NCBI GenBank assembly: GCA_029204225.1
Contig: CM055094.1
Location: 22,940,657-23,004,656, forward strand
Direction of reading: 5' to 3'
Length of the DNA: 64,000 nt
Source: Diphasiastrum complanatum
Lineage: Eukaryota > Streptophyta > Lycopodiopsida > Lycopodiales > Lycopodiaceae
The notes beneath the pieces were generated by a model. It was not told where the DNA came from, did no database searches, and saw nothing but the letters and a program-made list of their open reading frames with translations. How positions within the stretch are numbered: the stretch's first letter is position 1; each line of letters starts with the position of its first letter. Positions 9,841 to 21,383 of the stretch are shown here, one piece after another. The position numbers were made by a program, and so were the translations under genes.

Positions 9841-12800
9841 CAGGAAACCAGAAGTAGATTTTCGAGTGTCTATATCTCTTGCCCAACTTGCATCTATGTA
9901 ACCATTGAGTAAATTGAGTTTGTCATTGTCGACTGCTCCATAACAAATGCAAAAGTCTATAGTAGCTCAAAGATATCTGATGCCTTTGGTAAGAGCCTTC
10001 CAATGTGTTATACTAGAGTTAGTCATAAACTGGCTTAGGCAACTGTATGTCTGGCTTGGTACAGATCATTGTGTACATAAGAGATCCTATTATCGAATGA
10101 TAAGGATACTCTTGCATCTGTTCCTTTTCTTTAATTGTTCGAGGACACTGGTCCTTCAACAATTTGAGACCTGGTTCTATTGGTGAGAGAGCCAACTTGC
10201 AATTAATCGGATTATATCTGACTAACATATTGTAGATGTACCTTTGATGAGTAATGTAAGTCAACTTTCGATTTCTGTCTCTATGGATTTGAATACCAAG
10301 GTAGAAATGAGCTTCGCCCAGATCGGTCATTTCAAACTCGGAAGATAACATTAACTTGCCTTCTTTTATCAGATCGATACTGTTGTCGAAGAGCAATGTG
10401 TCATCCACATACAAAGTGATTATGATAAAAGACTGTTGCACTGTCTTGAAGTAAATACTAGAATCTGAAGAGCTTGGTGTATAGTCATGATCAATAAGAA
10501 AAGTATTGATCCTTTGAAACCATGCTCGAGTAGATTTCTTCAAGCCATAAAGTGCCTTATGGAGTTTACACACATGATTGTGTTTACCTTCGATAATATA
10601 ACCTTTGGGTTGCACCATGTAAATGTCTTCTTCGATAACTCCATTGAGATATGCTGTCTGCACATCCATTTGATGTATTTCCAAATCTGCTGCAACAGCA
10701 AACGATAACAAAAGTCGAATAGAAGAATGCTTGACTACTGGATTGAAGGTCTCAGTGTAATCGATGTTGCATACCTGAGAAAATCCTCTAGCGACAAGTC
10801 GGGCTTTTCTTTTGTTGATGCTTCTGTCTGCTTTGTACTTGACTTTGAAAATCCATTTACAATCAACTATGTTTCTGTTAGCAGGTAATTCAACAATTGT
10901 CCATGTCTGGTTCTTGATAAGAGATGGATACTCTTTATCCATAGCTTATTTCCAGAGATTGGAATCGGGCTGATTGAGTGCCTCTTCGACAGTCGTCAGC
11001 TCCTAAACAAGATAGGCTACAGACTCGTCGATATACCTCACAGGTGGTCTGATAGTCCTTGATGATCTTCTGGGAAATGGAGGAAGTTAATTATTTTCAT
11101 CATACTGTAGTTGTTGAACTGCGACATCATCTTCTTCGGATTCGCCGTTAATATGTTGTTCATCAGAAGTAGATGAGCTTGGACCTTCAATGGGAATAGT
11201 CGATTGAGAAACCTCGAAGTTCAATATGTCGGACGAGTCAGACAAGTCGGCTAAATGGGCTTTGCCTTTTCCTTTGAGGTGGATAAACTGATCTTTGATG
11301 AAGATGACATCCCGGCTAGTGAATATCTTTGACTTGATAGGATTGAACAACTTGTAGGCTTAATCTGAAGTAGTGTAGCTGATGAAAATACATTTGATAC
11401 TCTAGAAGTCGAGCTTCTTCTTGAGATCATGAGGAATCTGCGCATAAGTAGTACATCCAAAAGCTTTTAAATTCGATAAAGAAGGTTTGGTACATGTCCA
11501 AACTTTGAATGGTGTTTTGTCTGAGAGACCTTTAGTGGGAGATCTATTCTGAATATAGATTGCTGTTGAAACAGCTTCAGCCCAGAAGGACTTCAGAAGT
11601 GTCGCATGTGATAACATGCACTTTGCTGATTCGACTAAGGTTGTGTTCTTTCTCTCAACAAGTCCATTTGAATGAGGCGAATAGGAGGTATTGTATTGTT
11701 GCTCAATGTTGTTGTTGAGGCAGTACTCCTTGAGTTCGGTGGAGATGTATTCTCCCCCGTTGTTGGACCTCAGTGCTTTAATTCTTTCACCAGTCTGATT
11801 TTCTACATGCTCTTTGAATTGTCTGAACTTGACAAAGGCTTCTGATTTTTGCTTGATGAAGTAAACAATTGTTCTTTGAGAGAATTCGTCAATAAAAGTA
11901 ATGAAATACTTTGCATCTAAGAATGAAGGAGTTTGCATAGGTCCACATATATCTGAATGAACAACATCTACAGACCTTTTGGTGCATGCCTATGACTCGA
12001 TCTAAAAGGAATCCTAGTCTGCTTTCCAAGGATGTTGCTATATTAGATAGGGAGATCGACTTTACCAGAAGGATAGTCGAGACCAAGTGCTAGAGATTGT
12101 CTGAACATGTTCGATACAGATGCATGATTTAAGTGTCCTAAGTGATGATGCCATAGTAATGCTTTATTGACAAGAACAAAGGTTTTCAAGGCTTGACTAG
12201 AATCAGAATAACAATGTGCCAATCTATATAAATATTCATGCCTCTTGCTGTATGCAAGGATCTTATTACTCCTATCGATAATTCTACATTGATCAGACTA
12301 AAACTCCACCTTATGACCTAAATCTGTAATTCTACTTACTGATGACAAATTTGTAGAGAGTTTAGGAACATACAAGACTTTTGATAGTAGTTTGAATTGA
12401 TCATGTTGGAACCGTAATCTTACAGTACCTTCACCTTCGATAGTGTGAATACTATCGTCACCAAGATGAACATGCTTCTTTGTGCTGTAAGGCATATAGG
12501 AATGACAAATCTCACAAAGATTGCTCATATGTTGTGTAGCTCCAGAATCCAAAAACACGAATCATCCGAATTCGCGTATTTAAGCGCCTTCGTCCATTTC
12601 GACTTCAGGAGATTTTGTAACTGTATTTGCTTGTTGATCCGATTGTTTGGCTGCATTCTTTGCTTTGAGAATTCAACAATCCTAGATCTCATGGTTATTG
12701 CACTTGCAATACTTGCAAAACATCTTCTTCTTTGACGAATTTGGACTCGATGATTGTTTTTGACTTTGAGTTTGTTTCTGATTTGATGCAGACTACTTAG

Positions 12801-13265
12801 AGCTTTTCTGCTTCTGTCGTTTCGAGCCATTGTTGACATATAGAGCATGAGACAAAGAGGTAGATGAAGTATCTTGACTTCTTCGATTATCTTCTTGCAG
12901 CAACATAGTGATAATTTTGGTAAGAGTTAAATCTGAGTGTGTCGTGATGATCATCACCCAGTTCTCATACGTATAGAGCAGGCTTGAAAGAAATGTCATA
13001 ATTGCGTCTTGATTGTCTATGACTGATTGGACAGTGGCCATTTGTTGCAAGAGATTCTTAAACTGGTTATTATGATTCTGAAGAGAATCATTGTTCGACA
13101 TCTTAAGTGTGAAGAATTTTCTTCGAAGATGTAACTTGGTAGTTACGTCTCTCACATCATATAGTGAGCTCAGGATGTCCCAAACTTCTTTCGAAGTTTT
13201 GGCTTCAGCTATGTGGCCAATTTGAGTATCTGATATATTGAGGATAATAAGTGCGAAAGCTTAAA
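9841..13265 (-). pseudogene. copia element B polyprotein remnant (gag to RNase H)
   Basis: From right to left: gag UBN2-like domain (13265-12793, with DVTTKLHLRRKFFTLKMS), zinc-knuckle core CKYCKCNNHEI (~12700), protease with the active-site motif LDSGATQHM (~12550), pre-integrase, integrase core (11938-11402; FIDEFSQRTIVYF, RSNNGGEY, SPHSNGLVERKN supplying the D, D and E), and RT (10942-10019) with CKWIFKVKYKADRS, HQMDVQTAYLNG, ALYGLKKSTRAWFQR and catalytic YVDDTLLFDN. RNase H begins (GYIDASWARDIDTRKSTSGF) and stops at ~9841, where element A starts. Several frameshifts occur, and a TAA (10946-10948) replaces CAA just before the RT ORF. The family is the same as the plus-strand element at 14424-22325. 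Confidence 0.92.
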
Positions 13266-14014
13266 AGAATTCGAACGATAGGAAAGAAAACTTATCGTGT
13301 GCAGTGGAATAGACTATCTTCCTCTTTCTTCATGCATGACTACGCCTATCAATTTCGAACAAAACAATAGTGATAGAAATCATGTTCGATCTTATAATAA
13401 CTAACTTTGAAAACATCAGTACTACAATGATTACGTAGCCAAACAATAATGCATTGAATATCAGTCAAATAATTAGTCACGAAGAACTATAGAAATGCAT
13501 ACATTCTGAGACGAACCTGAACATTATTGATTTAATATGAAAACGAAACAGAAGTAAATGACTACAATAAACTGCGGATCAAAGATGCGTACTCTAAGCT
13601 ATGAAAATTTGAATTAAGCGCAATGCTGAGCACAATAGTAATCTCTAAACAAATCTAAGAAGTGACTAGAATGCTCAGGAGTGTTCAAGCTCGTAGGCTT
13701 GAGAGAGAGATAGCTAACTATTCAATACTTGCTGATCTATTGATAAAAAACTTAAAACTGTAGGAATATGAACAACTATTTATACTAAGCAATTAGATCA
13801 TCAAAAGCGTCATTCAGTTGGCTGTGATGTATTGGCATCCATCAAGCTAGGACTTCTCAGAAATTACTTGCTGACAGATTAATGCAAGTCGGTGGCTTTG
13901 GTCGTAAACACTCTGTCTGTAGATTTAAACATAAACTGTAACTCTGCAGAAATGAAAACAAACTTTCACAAGCGAAAAATGCAAAGGTCTTCGCCAAAGT
14001 CATTACCTTAACTT
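13266..14014. other. Unassigned, possibly leader/LTR DNA of element B
   Basis: It lies just upstream (minus sense) of the truncated gag of element B, where leader and 5' LTR would be expected, but I find no PBS, no LTR ends and no second copy. It is AT-rich and non-coding. Confidence 0.35.
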
Positions 14015-14169
14015 TTAAGGCATCTGACATTTTGCGAAAAAGCTGAAGTGAGAGAAAATCCTGAAAGACGACAATCCCAAAAAGCCGACACTATGAGTCA
14101 TTTTCGAGTAGTTATGCAGACAGTGTAAAAAGACAGAGAAATTCACAAGTCCGGATAAAAGTTGGATGA

Positions 14170-14368
14170 AGATTAAAATGTCGATTAGTCGATTAGTAGG
14201 AGAATAATCCAACATGAAGAACTTGAATGTTTCTGATTCGTTCTTTAGAAAATAGGTAGCAGTCCTCAGAGAGAAGTCATCGATAAAGTCTAGGAAAATA
14301 AAGAGCTCCCCCTGTGGAAGAAGTCTGCATTGGGGGCCACAAATGTCACTATGTACAAGATCTAGCAA
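14170..14368 (-). pseudogene. copia integrase fragment
   Basis: The minus strand reads LDLVHSDICGPQC...GELFIFLDFIDDFSLRTATYFLKNESETFKFF, the start of a copia integrase core (HSDxCGP, TFIDDFSR, KSEAF). The remainder to 14015 is not recognisable. Immediately to the right a short duplication of a TCTAGCARG(C/T)CTTTGGAAGTATG phrase (14360-14412) leads into the LTR of the next element. Confidence 0.8.
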
Positions 14369-14423
14369 GCCTTTGGAAGTATGTATAGGATCTAGCAGGT
14401 CTTTGGAAGTATGAATTGAGTCA

Positions 14424-14769
14424 TGTATATTGTGATTAAATGTTTATTTTATTCATGTTCAAATCGAATCTTGCTTAAATATGAATTTATTTGTAGATTA
14501 AATTATTTGTATGATTGATAACATGTGTCAATTTGTCGCTCTATTTTCTGCACCTAATACACTTCCGCAAAGCTAAATCTAAAATCAAGTCAATTCGCGC
14601 ATGGCTATGGAATCGATTGTATTGATCCAGTGACTTCAAATATGTGATCAAGTAGGGTAGACTTCGAACTATTGAAGTCGGTCTAAATTTGATAGACGTA
14701 GTTGCATGCACCAAGGATTCCACATTTGCTTCCCTGTGCCGTGATGCGCAGACCTTAGAGATCCCAACA
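14424..14769 (+). mobile_element. 5' LTR (truncated) of plus-strand copia element D
   Basis: This 346-bp tract matches 22022-22325 in the same orientation, sharing TGTATATTGTGATTAAATG, GCATGGCTATGGAATCGATTG, GTAGTTGCATGCACC and the end GATCCCAACA. A PBS follows directly at 14770. The 3' LTR seems to start much further upstream (21384), so this copy probably lacks the first ~600 bp, U3 included. It happens to start with TG. Confidence 0.85.
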
Positions 14770-14781
14770 TGGTATCCGAAC
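14770..14781 (+). other. tRNA-Met primer binding site (degenerate), element D
   Basis: TGGTATCCGAAC directly follows the LTR end CAACA. It is a mutated form of TGGTATCAGAGC, the initiator tRNA-Met PBS used by plant copia elements and seen intact at other places in this window. Confidence 0.8.
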
Positions 14782-14924
14782 TGTAATTTCTACTCTCTGA
14801 TTCTTTTGAAGCGGACTTAGAGCTTATACTACCAGAACGATCGTTCTAATACAGAGTAGACACTTACTACAATTGTTTCCAGTCATATAATCTACTATCT
14901 GCATACACTCATCCTGAACTTCCA

Positions 14925-16414
14925 AATGGATTTGCAATCATAGTCTACTCAAATGGTAGACAAACTCGATGGTTCAATTACCACCTATGGAAATTCAAGA
15001 TGAGAGTAGTATTGATGGCCAAGGAGCTTTTGAAAATAGTCGCTGGAACCGAACTACTTCTTAGTGTTGATGAACAAGCCATTTCCAAGTGGAAGCTCAA
15101 GGATGGCAAAGCAAGCCATTTCCAAGTAGAAGCTCAGGAATGACAGAGCAAGCCATTTTTAAGTGGAAGCTCAAGAATGGCAAGGCTTTCATCTTGATCA
15201 CTCTTAACATCTCTGACACTTAGATTGGCCACATCAGACAAGCCCAATCATCGAAAGAGGCTTGGGATATATTGAATACACTATATGAAGTGATGGATGT
15301 CACTTCAAAGCTACATCTGAGGATAAAGTTCTTCTTACTCAGAATGTCAAAAAGTGATTTTGTTCAGAATTACATTAATCAATATAAGACTCTCTTAGGG
15401 CAAATGGCGGCAATAGGTTCAGTGATCGAAGACTCTAACGTTGTAATGACCTTATTGTCCAGCCCACCATCCTCATATGAAAACTGGGTAATGATGATTT
15501 CCACACACTTAGATATTACGTTGTCCAGAGTCATAATCATGATGCTGCAGGAGGAGACAAAAAGGAATTGAGAATCCTCATCCTCCATCAATGACTTGCA
15601 AACGTTATTCTAGAAGAAGAACACAATGAAGCAAATAGAAACAAAAGGCTTTCAGACAAATTGACAACAATAAAAAATAGTCACAAAAATCAATAACAAA
15701 AAAGATGACGACGACGAGCAAGAAGCCTTCATGGTGAACCATCACCATGTCAAACAATCAGATGAATGGTTCCTTGATTCTGGAGCAACGCAACACATGA
15801 CAAGCCATCAAGAATGGTTTATCCACTATTCGGCCTACAACACCAAGAAGTTCGTTTACCTCGGAGACAGCAGCTTACACAGAATCAAAGATGAAGATAA
15901 TATTAGACTGAATTTTCAGAATGGACTATCGAAGCTGATACCTAATGTATTGTATGTCCCGAACCTGACAACAAATTTGTTGTCGGTCAGTCCAATTACA
16001 AAACATAGAGTAGATTTTCATGCGGATTCTTGTCAGACTCTTGATAAAAGCAGGAGAGTTTTTGCACTCGGAAAGAGACAAAGATATCTCGATAGGCTTA
16101 GTCATTGTAACTCAATGACTGATCATCCTTTAAGTAGTTCAACATCTATCAATAAAGAATTAATTTGGAATTATAGACTTGGCCATCTTAACCATATATC
16201 AAATAGGTAACATGTCTAAATGTTCTTCAGTCCTTGATTTAGACTATCGAATTGTCGATCCTCATGTCTACTAAAGCTGTATCATAGGAAAGCAGGCAAG
16301 AAGGCCATTTAAGTCAAATCAAGAACATATATCTAAAGATTTGCTAGACATTGTACATACTAATATATGTGATCCAATGCAAACACCATCACTGCTTGGT
16401 GCTACATTCTTTCT
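14925..16414 (+). pseudogene. copia element D: gag, protease, pre-integrase and integrase start
   Basis: gag begins with a damaged LDGSNYHLWKFKM-like segment (~14960-15010) and continues through ISDT-stop-IGHIRQAQSSKEAWDIL into the open stretch 15272-15571. The TAG at 15221-15223 stands where sister element B has Gln. The protease is clear at 15731-16210: FLDSGATQHMTSHQEWF supplies the catalytic Asp, and LYVPNLTTNLLSVS and LIWNYRLGHLNHISN mark its end and the pre-integrase. Integrase starts at 16211 and is interrupted at 16414 within the ATFFL.FVDDH segment by the nested element E. The remainder resumes at 20764. Confidence 0.88.
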
Positions 16415-16513
16415 TGTTGGTGTATGATGTGAAATGCTTGGTCTATGATTGATTACGATTGCAGCGGACGTGACGAAAGCAGAACACGAGAGGCGATTAC
16501 GATGTAAAACGAT

Positions 16514-19396
16514 GCCTCTTGCTTCAAACCATATAATGCCTTATGCAATTTGCATAGTAGATGCTCCTTGCCTTGAGGGATGTAACCTTCTGGTTGATAG
16601 ATGTAGACATCTTCTTGTATGTATTCATGTAGGAATGCCGTCTGGACGTCAATGTGTAGTCTATCCCATATACTTGTTCAAAACCTTTAACTACCAGTCT
16701 AGCTTCCCATTTGGATATAGATCCATCTAGCTTAAGCTTCAACATAAAAATCCATTTAGAATCAATTGGCTTTACACTTGTAGGAGGAATAGCAAGACTC
16801 CAGGTCTTGTTCTTCAATAGAGATTGATATTCAGCATTCATGGCAGCTTTCCATTTGTTTGCATCAGGCATTGACAATGCTTCTGTTACGGTGGCAGGTT
16901 CGTCATGATTGATGAAAGCATGAGGGATGAATCGGTCAGGTTGTTGTCGTTGTCTCACAGATCTTTGAACTGCAAGTACTTGATCAAATGATTCTCCTTG
17001 GTGAATGACTGGGACCATAGTATTTTGCGGTTGATCGATGGTAAGTGGAGCCGTTGGGACAAACTCCGTTGCTTGAACAGTCGTAGGTCATAGCCTATCG
17101 CTGGAAGGTAAAGCTACTATGGCAGTCTCTTGTATTGGTTGCTTCTATTTGAAATCATAGTATTTGTCTTCAAAGAAGACAACATCACGACTGACCAAGA
17201 TCTGGCCTGTAACCACATCGTAAACATGATATGCCTTGTGAGAAGTTGAATAGCCGATGAAGATGCTTTTACAGCTTACTGGGTCCAGCTTCTTTCTCAG
17301 ATCAGATGGCACTTGTGCATAGCAGAGATGGTTGCTTTTGATATCTGCATCTGGGATTCAGCCTCTATTGATGGGGCTAGCTCTGACAGCACTGGTGCAA
17401 TCCTATCCAAAGACACACATGTGTTTCAAACTTGGTTTGTAACTGTAGTAGGCTTCAAACGGTGTCTTGGAATCAACCGCTTTAGTGCTAGAGTAGTTTT
17501 GCAGATAGCAAGCCGTAGAAATAGCTTTTGCCCAAAAGGTTTGAGGCAAATGCGAATTTGCTATCATGGATCATGTAGCTTTCAACAGTGTGCAGTTCTT
17601 CTACTCTGCTACTTCGTTATGTTGTGGAGTATAGCTCGTAGTAAACTGGTGGTGCACGCCACATGAAAATAGGTAGTCCTTCATCTCATTTGACAAGAAC
17701 TCTCCCCTAAATCGAATCATAGGGCCTTGATCCTCTAACCAGATTGATTTTCAGTGTATTGCTTGAAGTCTTTGAAGCAACAAAATGCTTCTGACTTGTT
17801 CTTAATGAGCATTACACTGGCAAATTGGGAGTAATCATCAATGAATGTGATAAAATACAGAGCTTGACCTAACCAAGGTACGCTCATAGGACCACACAAG
17901 TCACTTTGTATCAGTGATAAGATGGACTTCCCTCTTTTGGCTTGCCCTCTGGGAAATCTTGTTCTAGGTTGTTTTCCTAGTAGACAATTTTCATAGATAG
18001 TCTGACTAACTATGGTAAAAATAATTATATTCATGCCCTTGACCATTTTATTGTGATGCATATACAAGATTGAATGCATGTTTAAATGACCTAATCTTTG
18101 GTGCCATAAACTTGCATCTGAACAACTCCCAGAAAGTGCAACATCATGACTCAGTATGTACAAATTTCCTTCCATTAGGGGAGTTTTGTGCTCCAAAAAG
18201 ATCCTTAAAGAATTCGTGCAAGATGTCTTTTATATAATTAAAATATTATAACACTAATACTTTTGACTTGCCATAATTTTTTATTCATATCTCAAAAGTA
18301 TGTCATCTAGCATATCATTGGAAAGCCCTTGTTGAGAGCTTTTCAATGCACCAAACTTCGCTAAATTTGGACTTACCACTAGAAAGTTATGCCATTTTAA
18401 GTGTGGAATCAAAATGTGGACTCAAAAAGTTACGTTACGTAGATTTCAAATTTGAGTGTTTTGATTGGTCCATGTGTAAGAAAAAATTTAAAAAAAAATA
18501 TAAAAAGAATCTGTACAAAGGGTCTTTTTTGGGTTTAGAACTCATCTAATGTCTATAAGCAGAGAGGATTTCCTTTGAGTTCTCATCTAAAGTAGTACAT
18601 CGGTTGGCAGTTAACAAAGCTCTATAGCCTTGATCTGTGATCTTGCTAATAGATAAAAGGTTCTTTGTTAATTTGGGTACATAAAGTACTCCATTAAGCT
18701 GCCTAGTAATGCCATCAGAGAACTATAGTTGAATAGACCCTTGGCCTTCAACTTGGTGTGAACTGGAGTCACCAAAGAAAATATACTTTGATTCTATAGT
18801 TGTGAGTGTAGAGAAGATGTCCTTGCATGGCGTCATGTGTTGAGAAGCACCTGAATTGAGATACCGGTCATGGGCATCTCTACTGGATTGATCTTGTACC
18901 ATCAGTACCTTATCTTCATCTTGAGATCCTTTGACTATGTCAGAGTTCTCTTCTTGGTGCTGTTGCATCTTCTTGCTTCATTGTGCTTGAGGATGTGACA
19001 GTCCTTGATGTCGTGGTTGGTTCTTTTGCAATATCTGCAAAAATAGCTTGGTCTTGGATGATGGGTGACTATACTGTTGCTTTTGTGGTTGTGATGCTAC
19101 TGGTTGTTTTGCCTTTGTCTTCTTATCCTTGAAGCCTTTCTTCTTCTTGGATTGTTGTTTGTTTGAATAGAGTGCCATGGATTTGGAGCTTGTAGATGTG
19201 GACAAGCTTTTCCTCCTGACTTCTTCCTGCAACAAGCTCGTTGTCAATTTTTGGAGAGACAACGCAGGGGTATTTCTCAAAAACAACACTAAATTATCGT
19301 AGGAGGATGAAAGACTGGCAAGAAGTGACATGGTAGATCTTCTTCTGATATAGGAGAACCTATTGCAGCCAGTTGGTTCATCACTTGTCTGAACTC
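16514..19396 (-). pseudogene. copia element E polyprotein remnant
   Basis: Minus-strand order: gag C-terminal half (19400-18978; SLLASLSSSYDNLVLFLR, LTTSLLQEEVRRK), a knuckle region near 19000, protease (18968-18723; YLNSGASQHMTPCKDIF, where the catalytic DSGA reads NSGA), a ~360-bp AT-rich foreign stretch (18200-18560), pre-integrase/integrase (18196-17735; LWHQRLGHLNMHS, SDLCGPMSVP, FIDDYSQFASVM) with a decayed continuation to ~17200, and RT N-terminus (17018-16524; AMNAEYQSLLKNKTWSLA, SKWIFMLKLKLDGS). About 100 bp is missing in RT: KGFEQVYGIDY jumps, with a frame change, to DVQTAFLHEYIQED. Everything after ALYGLKQ is gone, joined directly to the stub of the 3' LTR. Confidence 0.88.
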
Positions 19397-19408
19397 GCTC
19401 TGATACCA
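19397..19408 (-). other. tRNA-Met primer binding site, element E
   Basis: On the minus strand TGGTATCAGAGC lies 4 nt after the LTR end. It is the exact plant copia PBS complementary to the 3' end of initiator tRNA-Met and fixes the element's orientation. Confidence 0.92.
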
Positions 19409-19412
19409 CTTC

Positions 19413-19873
19413 TGTTGGTGTATGATGTGAAATGCTTGGTCTATGATTGATTACGATTGCAGCGGACGTGACAGAAGCAGAACATGGGAGGCAATTACGA
19501 TGTAAAATGATGCCTATACCAACAGTAAGAAAATGATGAACACAGTAGTAACTGCGATTTCAAAAACGTGGATTGACTAGGGAACGGAATCAAAAGCTTG
19601 CTATTTCTTTGGGTTATCAGAGTAGGAGTCTGTGACTGCTGTAACAGAAGGATTGCAAAGCATTAGGTGTCTTGGATAGACATGCGATCTTCTGTCTCTG
19701 ATAACCGTGTTTGTGTGCAAGATAGTGAGAGAGACAATTGCATTCAATCAAGAACGTAAAGATTGAACAATAGCGAATCTGCATATATAAAAGAGAATCG
19801 GAACACAATACAATAGCGTTGACAAGCGCGTGCTCCTAATTATAGACTCAAAACAATAGCTATAGTTCTAAAT

Positions 19874-19912
<39 letters not shown>

Positions 19913-20763
19913 AATCACTAACTCTAAGGAGATAGTTACTTAAGACCTTTTGGTCGTTCGATCACTCTATGCATATAGATTGTTCAGCTCAACAACAACT
20001 ATCTATCACCCATTCTCTTCACTCAGATACATATTTATAGCTATCAGAGTATTCTGATTTATTGTAATTACAGTTTACAAAATGATTAACAACCTTTTAA
20101 ATATGTTATTGGAGCGTTGTGAGGGAGGAGAAGTACAGAGAATAACATATCCTTCGTATGTGTCGTAGTGCAAAGATGTAGGCCGTGATGGCCGTAGACT
20201 GTCTGCAATCGTTTGAACAACCGTCGGTCATTCGATCAGCTGTTGATTGTTTGCTTTGTAGGTGATCGTTTGCTTCCTTCGTTGATAATTATAAGTGATC
20301 ACTTACAGAGATAAACGATGAGATGGGTCAACTATTGTTAGTTGACTTCGTAGGAACTCGTAAGTTGTCATCGCTAGTCGACTTCGTTGATGACCATAAG
20401 TAGGTAGCTTACATTTAAAAAAGGTTGAGGAGAGTTGACTCTGGTCATTCGTAGGAGGTCGTAAGAAGGTCACTTGCGGTGGTCGACGAGATTACTTTCG
20501 TTTCCATTGATGATTCCGTAGGGCTCGTAGATGGTAACCTACGGTCTTTAACGACTGTGGTTTGCGGTTTGCGATTTGAGTCGTGCTTCTCCGTAAACAA
20601 TGTTTTAACGGTTCTCTTTGGTTAGACCGTAATCTAGCGATGACTTTGCAGTTCTACCTGATTCAACTTTGCGTGTAAATCTGTAGACTGATTATGAGAG
20701 ATAGAATTTTTGAGAGTAGAAGGAGGGCGAAGGGATGAGTAGAAAAAGATTAGAATTCCAACA
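19413..20763 (-). mobile_element. 5' LTR of element E (1351 bp)
   Basis: It is bounded by TGTTGG at the 19413 side and CCAACA at 20763, a 6-bp inverted pair, with the PBS inside and the target duplication outside. It contains a (TG)n microsatellite at 19879-19909 and several repeated GTCGTTCGATC/TCGTAGGTGA-like phrases between 19950 and 20560. At 1.35 kb it is long for a copia LTR. Confidence 0.88.
19879..19909. repeat. (TG)n microsatellite in LTR of element E
   Basis: About 15 uninterrupted TG units lie within the LTR. No function is implied. Confidence 0.95.
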
Positions 20764-21376
20764 TTTCTTACATTCGTAGATGACCATTCTAAAAGAACTG
20801 TTATATATTTTCTGAAGCACAAATCTGAAGCCTTCCAGTTATTCAAGAAATACAAAGAAAATGTTGACAAGAAGATTAAAGCTCTTAGGAGAAACAACAG
20901 TGGTGAATATATCTCAAATGAATTCAAGGATTACTGCTCAGGCAATGGCATCGAACAACAGTTTGCTACTTCCTATTCTCCACAGTCAAAAGGGCTGGCT
21001 AAGGAAGAACATGACCTTAGTCGAGTCTTCCAAATGTCTGATAACTCATGCTTCGTTGCCCAAATCATTCTGGCAACATGTTGTATCAACAACAGCTTAC
21101 GTACAGAATCGATGTATAACTAAAGGCCTCCTTGACAACAAAACCCCTCATGAAGTTTGGACAGGATCCAAGCATTGGAATATTTGAGAGTATTCAAATG
21201 TACTACCTATGCTCACATCAGGATCAAAATACTCAACAAGGAGGTAAGTCTAAACTTTTGCAGAACCCAATGCATGGCAACTGATATATTTACAAAGGGA
21301 TGAAATCAAGAAGCACATAAAATTTTTGGTGCTATTTTGAATTTGAAAATCAAGGCGTTCAATTATCCAGATTAAG
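20764..21376 (+). pseudogene. copia element D, second part: integrase core, then RNase H tail
   Basis: After element E the host integrase resumes with TFVDDHSKRTVIYFLKHKSEAF, a RRNNSGEYISNEF segment and a SYSPQSKG segment (D and E catalytic positions recognisable, E region in a shifted frame), then NKTPHEVWTGSKH at ~21150. At about 21240-21270 it jumps to the last RNase H residues (ATDIFTKG, then AHKIFGAILNLKIKAFNYPD and stop). RT and most of RNase H are deleted. A polypurine tract at 21373-21383 follows. Confidence 0.85.
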
Positions 21377-21383
21377 GGTCGGG

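Larger units (their letters stand above)
16415..20763 (-). mobile_element. copia element E (4.35 kb), nested in element D
   Basis: The element runs from TGTTGG (16415) to CCAACA (20763) and is flanked by a perfect 5-bp target duplication TTTCT at 16410-16414 and 20764-20768. Dropping element and one TTTCT restores the host's integrase phrase ATFFLTFVDDH. On the minus strand it has a 5' LTR (20763-19413), PBS (19408-19397), damaged gag, protease, integrase and RT pieces, and a 3' LTR cut down to 99 bp (16513-16415). The 99 bp shared by both LTRs differ at five sites by eye, all transitions, so it is younger than most neighbours. Confidence 0.93.
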
